From an uncultured Clostridia bacterium (GTDB taxonomy: Bacteria; Bacillota; Clostridia; Saccharofermentanales; Saccharofermentanaceae), in contig CAMVGO010000002.1 in the NCBI GenBank assembly GCA_947167045.1, positions 49,088-113,087 on the forward strand: DNA of 64,000 bases, in the 5' to 3' direction. The notes under the pieces were generated by a model that was not told the DNA's origin, made no database searches, and saw only the letters and a list, made by a program, of their open reading frames with translations. Below, one piece after another: positions 28,501 through 35,882 of this stretch (positions are counted from its first letter, which is position 1; each line of letters opens with the position of its first letter). A program made the translations under genes and the position numbers.

Positions 28501-29407
28501 CATTGAGAACTGCTCGTTTACGGGCAGGATGCACGATGCGGCAATTAATATCGGCGACGACTGTGAAGTAGTTCTCTCGCTTACCGGCGTCAATGTACTG
28601 TCCGGAGGAGGCATCAAGGTATCACCGACTTCCACGCTTACGTTTGAAGGCACCGGTAATCTGTCGATCGGTTCGACCGGAGTCGAGACGTTCGGCATCG
28701 GAAATGACATGGATTCCTATCATGGAGACCTCATCTTCGATCAGGACGGGCAGATAGAGATATCGGTCAATGCCAGCAAGAGCGTTGCCATCGGAAGCGG
28801 CCTCGGCGGACACATCATCGTCAGAAGGGGTATGTACAAGATCAACCTCATGGGCCAGCACGCGGTCGCCATCGGATCGAATTCCGGCGACATCGAACCG
28901 CTCATAAGTAACTGCTATGTAGGCATAAAGAGCGTAGCGCAGTATGCTGTGGGTATCGGTTCCGTCATGGGCAGATGCGACCTGATGATCGAGCACTCGT
29001 CGGTGAACTTGGATTTCGAGGGAGCCGAGATAGTCATGATCGGTTCAAAGCACAGCGAGAAGCTCCAGGTAAGGATCTACAGTGCGACCATTACCGCGAA
29101 GTCCAAGGCGCACGATATCACCGTTATTGGATCCGGTACGGCCGCGCCCACTAATGTTTCCATCGATTTCGTAACACTGAGGGTCGATCTCGGAGGCACA
29201 CACTCCGGCATCTACAGGGGCATGGATAAGAACGTCAAGATCAGGGTATCCAACTCAAAGACGGAAGGCGCCATCTTTACGGGCCTTTCCATTCCGGAAC
29301 ATATGGAGAGCATGGATTTCCGCTCTACGGGCTCACTTACCAACCTCGAAATCAACGGACATCTCATGACCGAGAATACGGTCGGCATTAAGGACAGCGA
29401 CAGCTGA
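25550..29407 (+). CDS. Multidomain signalling protein: LacI-like ligand-binding domain, degenerate GGDEF, intact-looking EAL, C-terminal beta-helix-like repeats
   Basis: N-term GGGINVPNDIAVAGYDSTEEGRYSPKPVTSLRIP; GGDEF replaced by GNGEM; EALMR, DDYGTGYS, AEGIET, QGYY; repeated AVAIGS motifs. Confidence 0.88.
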   Translation: MSRRKRIALFVAQADEYYQALFIEGFIGKAFEHDADVLVFSSYLKYQNNLGREVGETSIFTLVPYEDFDAIAVMADTLQSPGLSDSIEEIIHQRCKCPVVFIDKESKYFPSVFPNHYGAVKKLVDHLIEKHGYTDIAYLTGKAWHHYSKQRLQAFMDAMSEHGLTVGRDRVFYGDFWYTSGENLGERLLKKGGKLPQAIACANDCMAIGLCKALEGGGINVPNDIAVAGYDSTEEGRYSPKPVTSLRIPAKSLGAYALGLLFDKMEGRETPPFEDYGDFFCGRTCGCSEDKVQYETKLRKVWDTDTSHNSVFSSFNHLDEDLVIQNDFDGLAKTTFSYVFQIREFESFSICLNDKWQQKAKAMSGAIDDSRISPERLSDVDRFFTKKMMHVIACREERLSLDRVSDDVYFDRHVLIPRLDSERMKPEAFFFTPLHFEESTFGYAVLSYTEPRSYKKSYRFWLHSIMRGLENFRRYDELIAINKKLEASLVRDPLTGIYNYNGFLRQTEEIIIMNPLREEEQVGVLAVDIKNLSKINNENGRSAGDNAIISMGHFMDEVFSRGRIYCMGNGEMVALEVMGKDEDVMQCLEQRVKALYEKIEEYNASLGEGSRKLEVYYGTSDGRPKTKSDYESLVSVALSRKNGQKLNFQKMNADGFDESQIEEAKVVNEILDKNRINYHFQPIVNARTGEIYAYEALMRADTNPYVQPLLVIKYAGFFNRLYDIEYATFHNVLSYVMENRGKFDPEAKIFINSIPGQRLKKEDMDNISEMAKALQGKLVVEFTEQSEIDDKELADMKREYQAFGFETAVDDYGTGYSNVSNLLRYMPNYVKIDRALLANIQDSPQKQHFVKDIIEFSHDNNIMALAEGIETTEEIETVINLGIDLIQGYYTARPSEKIIKEIAPEIKEEIVRYSSGKARNRTRRDYVAGREARISLPILIKEGYNTIHVTSGHVTHRDLHILGVPGDDAVISLEIESGYKGKIAIENCSFTGRMHDAAINIGDDCEVVLSLTGVNVLSGGGIKVSPTSTLTFEGTGNLSIGSTGVETFGIGNDMDSYHGDLIFDQDGQIEISVNASKSVAIGSGLGGHIIVRRGMYKINLMGQHAVAIGSNSGDIEPLISNCYVGIKSVAQYAVGIGSVMGRCDLMIEHSSVNLDFEGAEIVMIGSKHSEKLQVRIYSATITAKSKAHDITVIGSGTAAPTNVSIDFVTLRVDLGGTHSGIYRGMDKNVKIRVSNSKTEGAIFTGLSIPEHMESMDFRSTGSLTNLEINGHLMTENTVGIKDSDS

Positions 29408-29416
29408 TCAGCTTAC

Positions 29417-30181
29417 TCACTTAAGATCGAGATAGATAGGGCAGTGGTCGGATCCCATGATATCCGTCATCATGTTCGACTCCTTAACGCGGGAGTTGAG
29501 GCCGTCTGTCGTAAAGAAATAGTCGATCCTCCAGCCTACGTTACGCTCTCTTGCGGCCGTCTTGTAGGACCACCACGTGTAGCATTCCTTATCGTCGGGA
29601 TGGAGCATCCTGAAGGTGTCAGTAAGGCCTCTTTCGATGACCTTGTTCATATAAGCGCGCTCTTCAGGAAGGAACCCTGAGATCTTTGAGTTTGCCTTGG
29701 GGTTCGACAGGTCGATCTCCTTGTGCGCGGTGTTGACGTCGCCGCAGCAGATGACCTCCTTGCCCTTTGCTTTGAGCTCATCGACCTGGTCTAAGAAGCA
29801 GTCGTAGAATCTCAGCTTGAACTTGACGAAGTCGTCGCCCCTGCCGCCATTCGGAAAGTAGATGTTATAGAGCACGAAATCACCGAAATCAGCCTTTATC
29901 ACGCGTCCCTCATGGTCGAACTCCTCGACGCCGAAGCCGAATTCGACGCTTACGGGCTCGATCTTTGAATATAGGGCGGTTCCTGAATAGCCTTTGCGTT
30001 CGGCGGAGTAGAACCAGCTCCTGTAGCCCGGGATGTCAGTGATCTCAGGTCCAAGCTGATCTCTCATCGCCTTGATCTCCTGGATGCCTATCACGTCGGC
30101 GCCGATCTTTTCGAGGCTTTCGGCAAATCCCTTTGTTGCGACTGCTCTGATACCGTTAACGTTCCAGCTTGCTATTCTCAT
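29417..30181 (-). CDS. xth: Exodeoxyribonuclease III
   Basis: MRIASWNVNGIRA, GIQEIKA, YFPNGGRGDDF, CGDVNTAHKEIDL, GSDHCPI. Confidence 0.93.
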   Translation of the reverse strand: MRIASWNVNGIRAVATKGFAESLEKIGADVIGIQEIKAMRDQLGPEITDIPGYRSWFYSAERKGYSGTALYSKIEPVSVEFGFGVEEFDHEGRVIKADFGDFVLYNIYFPNGGRGDDFVKFKLRFYDCFLDQVDELKAKGKEVICCGDVNTAHKEIDLSNPKANSKISGFLPEERAYMNKVIERGLTDTFRMLHPDDKECYTWWSYKTAARERNVGWRIDYFFTTDGLNSRVKESNMMTDIMGSDHCPIYLDLK

Positions 30182-30249
30182 AAAACTGCTCCTGAATTAT
30201 AATTGCTATGGATAATTTTACTCTAATTAAGCTTCGGAAGGAAACGGAT

Positions 30250-31089
30250 ATGCGGATATTAGGCGCGATGCTCGGAGGTACGATCTCTTCTTATTGTGTG
30301 TCAGGAACAATTAAACTCGGCAAACCATCTTTTGTCCGTGAGTTCCTTATAGAAAATTTTCCGTTCAACGAATTCATAATCCCTGAGTTTGAGACATATT
30401 CTTCAGAGAATGCGACACCGGAACTTTACAGGAACGCATTGAAGAAGATCATCGAGGAGACAAAAAAGTCCAAATACGACGGCGTCCTGATAACGCACGG
30501 CACCGACACATGTGCTTTTTTCGCGCAGCTCGCAGCAAGGGTGTTGTCGGGAATAAACATTCCTTATGTAATAACCGGCGCCATGCATGCTCCCGACATT
30601 GATCCGAAGGAGGCTTCGGGCAATCTGATGTATGCGGTTCAGTGCCTCGAGGAAGGCAGGACCGGCGTCGTTTTCAGAGACGATAATGGCGAGCATCAGC
30701 TCTATCAGGCGCACCTCATAATGTCGCCCGACATCTACGGAATATACAGCGAATACAGGGACGGATCGACATTTCATCCGAAGGAACATCCGGATTTCTT
30801 TACAAAGAAACTTCCCAAAATACTTACAGTCAGCGCCGTTCCCGGAAACGTTGCTGCTGACGGGGATTTTGACAGAGTACTGATCTGCTGCAACCACTCG
30901 GGCACTGCTTCCGAAGACCTCATATCCCTGGTTGAGCGCTGGACCAAAGAAGGGAAGGAGTGCTACATGGCTCCGATTCCCAGGAAGGGCGCCGTATATG
31001 AGAGCCGCAAGAAGTTAAAGGAAGCGGGAGCCATTGAACTTACGGGAATGCCTTTGGAAGGCGCATGGTGTGAGGTGTTGTTAAGATGA
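30250..31089 (+). CDS. Asparaginase family protein
   Basis: AMLGGTISS and VLITHGTDTCAFFAQ motifs; ATG at 30250 preferred. Confidence 0.82.
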   Translation: MRILGAMLGGTISSYCVSGTIKLGKPSFVREFLIENFPFNEFIIPEFETYSSENATPELYRNALKKIIEETKKSKYDGVLITHGTDTCAFFAQLAARVLSGINIPYVITGAMHAPDIDPKEASGNLMYAVQCLEEGRTGVVFRDDNGEHQLYQAHLIMSPDIYGIYSEYRDGSTFHPKEHPDFFTKKLPKILTVSAVPGNVAADGDFDRVLICCNHSGTASEDLISLVERWTKEGKECYMAPIPRKGAVYESRKKLKEAGAIELTGMPLEGAWCEVLLR

Positions 31090-31718
31090 GTTTGCCGCCT
31101 AAGATAGTGGATAAATTCGGAGTCGAGTCGTACGGCGGGAGCCAGATGTGGCTTCCGGACAAGATGCTCCTCAACAGCGGGTGCGGGATAATTGCCGGCC
31201 TCGACTGCATAATGAGACTCAAGGGCGAAGAAAAAATGCCCAGGGAGGAGTATTTCGACAGGTTCTTCGAAGCCAAAGACTACATAAGACCTATAACCGT
31301 CGGCAAGAACAGGGAGCCAAGAAAGCTCTTCGGCAAGGAGTTCCTCGGGAGCTTCGGCGTCAGCGCCGGCAGGTTCAAAAGAGGCGTCAGAAAGCTTGGG
31401 GCGAAGGAGGGTCTGACCGTAAAGATAAAGCCCTTCAGGTTCAAATGGTGGGAGAAGATCCCCAAGTATCTTGAGACTGGAGACCCTCTGGTAATGCTTA
31501 TCACGGCACCTTTCAACAACGTGTCGGTCGAGACGCCGACAGGTCACAAGACCATGTGCGGATATCACTGGGTCACGATAACAGGGCTTGAGGGCGACAC
31601 TCTGTGGGTATCCTCGTGGGGCTGGAGATGTAAGATGTCGTTAAAAGAACTTAGAAGATTCAACGTGATTTTGCACTTTTATTCCGTTTCGTTGGAAAAA
31701 CAGGGCAACATAGTGTAA
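31086..31718 (+). CDS. Unknown protein, possibly C39/papain-like fold
   Basis: LNSGCGIIAGLDCIM (Cys) and CGYHWVTITGLEGDTLWVSSWG (His); weak motif-level match only. Confidence 0.4.
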   Translation: MSLPPKIVDKFGVESYGGSQMWLPDKMLLNSGCGIIAGLDCIMRLKGEEKMPREEYFDRFFEAKDYIRPITVGKNREPRKLFGKEFLGSFGVSAGRFKRGVRKLGAKEGLTVKIKPFRFKWWEKIPKYLETGDPLVMLITAPFNNVSVETPTGHKTMCGYHWVTITGLEGDTLWVSSWGWRCKMSLKELRRFNVILHFYSVSLEKQGNIV

Positions 31719-31758
31719 GGTTATTCAGTAGTTTTTATTTATATATTTTAGGAGGATT

Positions 31759-32016
31759 TTGGAAATGAATAATGAGATCGCCGAGAAGATCAAGGGAATG
31801 CTGGTAGAAAGACTCAGGATACCGGCAGATGAGCTCGAGTACGATTCAGAGCTTTTCGGTGAGGACATCGGACTTGATTCCATCGATTCCATCGAGATCA
31901 TCGTAGGCATCGAGAACCTCTTCGGTGTGGATATTTCAGGTGCAGGCGCTACCAGGGAAGATTTCCGTTCCATCGAGACACTTACGGCTTTTGTTGAAGC
32001 ACATAAAGAGGACTGA
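31759..32016 (+). CDS. Acyl carrier protein
   Basis: GEDIGLDSIDSIEIIVGIENLFGVDI (phosphopantetheine Ser). Confidence 0.92.
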   Translation: MEMNNEIAEKIKGMLVERLRIPADELEYDSELFGEDIGLDSIDSIEIIVGIENLFGVDISGAGATREDFRSIETLTAFVEAHKED

Positions 32017-32018
32017 AA

Positions 32019-34283
32019 ATGCTGATGAATGAACGCCGCTGCGTTATTACGGGCTTAGGCCTCGTATGCGCTATCGGCAGCGATACTGAAGAGTGTTTTG
32101 AATCAGCACTTAAGGGCAGATCCGGTATTGCTGACGTTAAAGGTTTTGATACCTCCAATTGCTATTCGCATAAGGGTGCGGAAGTACCCCTTACCAATGA
32201 ACAGCTTGCAAAAGGCAGATACGACAGGACCACTGCTCTCGGCATAAAGGCTGCAGGGGAAGCCATGGCTGATGCCGGCATCTCCGCTGATTCGGAAGAT
32301 GCAGCCAAGATAGGCGTTATCCTCGGAAGCTGCATCGCTGGAGCAGCCTGTGTAGAGAAATACTACGTTCAGAAAAGCAAGGGTGAGAAGGGCGATATAG
32401 AAGATCTTAAGGCTATGCCTGCCACGGTCATCGCCGGAAATGTAGCTGACTACTATAACTGCGGAGGCATAACCGCAAACATAGTCAACGCTTGTGCCGC
32501 AGGCACATTGAGCGTTGCCATGGCGATCGACCTCATAAGAGGCGGCAAGGGCGAGATATTCCTTGCCGGCGGATGTGATTCATTCTCTTCGCTCGCTTTC
32601 TCGGGTTTCCATGCCTTAAGGGCTTTGGACTCCAATGATTGCTCACCGTTTAACCACAGCCAGGGCATTACCCTGGGTGAGGGTGCTGGCGTGCTCGTCG
32701 TAGAGAGTTACGAGCATGCGGTTGCAAGAGGCGCCAAGATATACTGTGATGTTCTGGGTTCAGGCGTAAGTTCCGATGCTTATCACATCACAGCCCCCAG
32801 ACCTGACGGCGAAGGCCAGATGAGCGTTATCAGACGTGCCATAAAGAATTCAGGTCTTGATTTTACTGACATAGATTATGTCAATGCACACGGTACGGGA
32901 ACGGCCAAGAACGATGAGTCAGAGTTCCTGTCATTAAGAACATCTTTTGCCGACAACGATCACGTATCAGTCAGTTCGACGAAGTCCATGACCGGCCACT
33001 GCCTCGGCGCAGCAGGTGCTATAGAAGCCGTGTTGACCGTAAAGGCATTAACGGAGTGTAAGCTCCCGCCAACGACGGGTTATTCCGACGAGGATCTCAA
33101 GGTCCTTAAGGAGAAATCCGGCGATATCGATTTTATTGCGAATACTCCCCGCGAGAGAGCTGACGTCAAATATGCGATGTCCAATTCTTTTGCTTTTGGA
33201 GGCAATAATGCGAGCATCGTTTTCGCTAAAGATCCAAATAAGCTCAATCTTCTGTGTCCCAAGCAGGACTTATATGTTACCGGCATCGGCATCGCAGCAG
33301 GTGAGCTCGATGAAGCCACCAACACTTATACAGTTAAGATGGACGGCGATACGTTCAAATCCTACGGTGTAAAGACAGCTTTCTTAAGAAAGCTCGACAG
33401 GCTCTCACAGCTTCAGCTCTTAAGCGGAGTCAAGGCTCTCGAAGATGCCGGCATCACTGTAAACGGAGAAAATGAGGATAAGATCGGAATCTGCATCGGA
33501 ACCACAGACGGACCGATGACCGAGATTGCAAACTTCCAGAAGGAGATAATCAGGGAAGGCATCGAGAAGGGAAGCGCGTTCGCTTTCCCGAACACCGTTT
33601 ACAATGCTGCAGGCGGATACCTGAGCATCTTTACCGGCATCAAGGGTTATAACGTTACCATTGCCAACGGTTTCCAGTCCGGCCTTCAGAGCATCTGCGC
33701 TGCTGCAGGCGCCATCATGTTCGGTTACGAGAACATAATGCTGGCTTCAGGAACGGATGAATGCACTGATATAGACATTGATCTATATAATGACCTTGGT
33801 CTTACCGGCGAAGGCGTGACACTTGGTGAAGGTTCTGTTACATGTGTTATCGAGAAGGATTCCAGCGCGGCGGAAAGAGGCGCAAAGCGTTATGCGAAGA
33901 TCGCCGGCTTCTCTTCCGCGAGAGACACCTCGGGTGACAGGCTGAATAATTCGAGACTTTCAGAGACAGCTCTTACCAAAGTCATTGAAAACGTTTTGGA
34001 AGAAGCAGGTCTTAAGGCCGAAGACATTTCATGCATTTATGGCTTCGGTAACGGAAGCACTAAGCTGGATGATTTTGAGAAGGAAGTTTATAAGAAGATC
34101 TTCGGAGACGGTATCGAAGTAAAACTCATAAAGAAAGAATTCGGTGAAGCAAGAGCTGCATCCGCATCACTCCAGTTCGCAAAACTTGCACAGGATATCC
34201 ATGACGGAAAGTTCGAGAACGGAATAGCTGTCTCATGCGGAACGAGCGCACTCTATTCGGCATTGCTTCTTACAAAGGCGTGA
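32019..34283 (+). CDS. Fused ketosynthase - chain-length-factor-like protein (KS-CLF)
   Basis: N-half keeps C-H-H (NACAAGTLS, NAHGTGTAKND, MTGHCLGAAGA); C-half has KS fold signatures but NGFQSGLQS, FGNGSTKLDD, KKEFGEARAAS at those sites. Confidence 0.85.
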   Translation: MLMNERRCVITGLGLVCAIGSDTEECFESALKGRSGIADVKGFDTSNCYSHKGAEVPLTNEQLAKGRYDRTTALGIKAAGEAMADAGISADSEDAAKIGVILGSCIAGAACVEKYYVQKSKGEKGDIEDLKAMPATVIAGNVADYYNCGGITANIVNACAAGTLSVAMAIDLIRGGKGEIFLAGGCDSFSSLAFSGFHALRALDSNDCSPFNHSQGITLGEGAGVLVVESYEHAVARGAKIYCDVLGSGVSSDAYHITAPRPDGEGQMSVIRRAIKNSGLDFTDIDYVNAHGTGTAKNDESEFLSLRTSFADNDHVSVSSTKSMTGHCLGAAGAIEAVLTVKALTECKLPPTTGYSDEDLKVLKEKSGDIDFIANTPRERADVKYAMSNSFAFGGNNASIVFAKDPNKLNLLCPKQDLYVTGIGIAAGELDEATNTYTVKMDGDTFKSYGVKTAFLRKLDRLSQLQLLSGVKALEDAGITVNGENEDKIGICIGTTDGPMTEIANFQKEIIREGIEKGSAFAFPNTVYNAAGGYLSIFTGIKGYNVTIANGFQSGLQSICAAAGAIMFGYENIMLASGTDECTDIDIDLYNDLGLTGEGVTLGEGSVTCVIEKDSSAAERGAKRYAKIAGFSSARDTSGDRLNNSRLSETALTKVIENVLEEAGLKAEDISCIYGFGNGSTKLDDFEKEVYKKIFGDGIEVKLIKKEFGEARAASASLQFAKLAQDIHDGKFENGIAVSCGTSALYSALLLTKA

Positions 34284-34299
34284 GAAAGAGGACATCAGT

Positions 34300-35034
34300 A
34301 TGAGCAAAACAGCAGTTGTAACAGGCGGCTCAAGAGGAATAGGCAAGGCAATCGCGCTCCGACTCGCTCAGGAAGGCTATGACATAGCCCTCAATTACGC
34401 GAGCAACGATGATGCGGCAAAGGCTGCACAGGAAGAAATCAAGGCTCTCGGCGTAAACTGTGAGATCTACAAGGCAGACACATCCGATATCGCCCAGGTA
34501 AAGGCGATGTTCAAGGAGATCAAGAAGGCTTTTGAGACTATCAATGTCCTTGTAAACAATGCGGGAGTCGTCGATGATGCTTATCTTCTCATGATCAGAC
34601 CGGACTCTCTCGAGAGGAGCCTTTCCATCAACATCAAGGGTTATATCAACTGCGCACAGGCGGCAAGCCTTAAGATGTGTTCTCAAAAGAGCGGAAAGAT
34701 AATCAATGTGTCTTCCGTTAGTTCCATCCTCGCAGTGCCCGGCCAGACCGTCTACAGCGCTACAAAAGGCGCAGTCAATTCCATGACCCAGACGATGGCA
34801 AAAGAGCTCGCTCCCTACGGCATCCAGGTAAATGCCGTAGCTCCCGGATTTGTCGGTACGGACATGATCAAGTCCATCCCCGGCGATCTGGCTGAGAAAT
34901 ATCTTGAGAGCGTTCCCATGAAGAGATTCGGCTCTGCCGAAGATGTTGCCAACTGTGTTGCAAGCCTTGTCAGTGATGCTTTCTCATACATGACAGGCCA
35001 GGTCATTGTCCTTGACGGAGGTCTTAGTCTGTAA
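34300..35034 (+). CDS. fabG: 3-oxoacyl-ACP reductase (SDR)
   Basis: VVTGGSRGIGKAIA, NNAGV, YSATKGAVNSMT. Confidence 0.9.
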   Translation: MSKTAVVTGGSRGIGKAIALRLAQEGYDIALNYASNDDAAKAAQEEIKALGVNCEIYKADTSDIAQVKAMFKEIKKAFETINVLVNNAGVVDDAYLLMIRPDSLERSLSINIKGYINCAQAASLKMCSQKSGKIINVSSVSSILAVPGQTVYSATKGAVNSMTQTMAKELAPYGIQVNAVAPGFVGTDMIKSIPGDLAEKYLESVPMKRFGSAEDVANCVASLVSDAFSYMTGQVIVLDGGLSL

Positions 35035-35036
35035 AG

Positions 35037-35771
35037 ATGAAAGTACTTATCTTAAACGGCAGTCCCAAGATAGAACGCAGCAACACGCTCAACGTAACGA
35101 ATGCCTTTGTTTCCGGGTTCCCTGAAGGCACGGAAGTCAAAAGGATAGATATCTATGCAAAGGATATTAAGCCCTGCAGAGGCTGCTTTGCATGCTGGGC
35201 ATCTTCTGACGGAACATGCGCCATTAAGGATGACATGGCTGAGATAATCGCTGCCATCAAGGAAGCGGATGTCATCATCGAGAGTTTCCCGCTGTATTTC
35301 TACGGCATGCCTTCACAGCTCAAGGCAGTCACCGACAGATGCCTTTCTCTTGCAGAGCCCTACATGGGCACGAGGTCTGATGACGGCCAGACATTCAACA
35401 AGATGAGAGATCCGTCCATTTTCGAAAAGAAATTCGTCATAATCAGCTCCTGCGGTTATGTGGAACTCGAACCCGTTTATCCTGCACTTCTCGCACAGTA
35501 TGACTTGATCTGCGGCGGAAGAGACAGATATACATGCATCTTATGTCCCATGGGTGAAGTCTTCATGACGGGCAAAGCTAAAAGGCAGATCAGGGTATAT
35601 CTCGACGATCTAAAGAAGGCTGGTGCAGAATATTGTGCCAATGACTTTAAGCTCGATCCCGAGACGATCAGGAAACTACAGATCCCACTCCTTTCACCCG
35701 AGGGATTTGCTAACCTTACAAGTTCCCATTTAAACGAAGGCGGATGGGCTGCGAGCAGATTCGAAAATTAG
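35037..35771 (+). CDS. Flavodoxin-fold NAD(P)H-dependent FMN reductase
   Basis: MKVLILNGSPKIERSNT, PCRGCFACW, SFPLYFYGMPSQLKAVTDR. Confidence 0.85.
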   Translation: MKVLILNGSPKIERSNTLNVTNAFVSGFPEGTEVKRIDIYAKDIKPCRGCFACWASSDGTCAIKDDMAEIIAAIKEADVIIESFPLYFYGMPSQLKAVTDRCLSLAEPYMGTRSDDGQTFNKMRDPSIFEKKFVIISSCGYVELEPVYPALLAQYDLICGGRDRYTCILCPMGEVFMTGKAKRQIRVYLDDLKKAGAEYCANDFKLDPETIRKLQIPLLSPEGFANLTSSHLNEGGWAASRFEN

Positions 35772-35773
35772 TC

Positions 35774-35802
35774 TAAAAAAGCCGCGGCCTGCGGCTTTTC
35801 TA
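35774..35802 (+). terminator. Rho-independent terminator
   Basis: AAAAGCCGCGGCCTGCGGCTTTTCT. Confidence 0.85.
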
Positions 35803-35814
35803 TTAATACAAGGA

Positions 35815-35859
35815 ATGATATTTAATTTCAACGCGGAAGGTTACTGCACGAATCTGTAA
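35815..35859 (+). pseudogene. Remnant 3' end of a choline-binding-repeat protein
   Basis: Reads MIFNFNAEGYCTNL*; matches the termini FDAKGYCTNP* of the two downstream genes. Confidence 0.7.
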
Positions 35860-35882
35860 AGTTTTCTTCGGAGGCATGGAAA

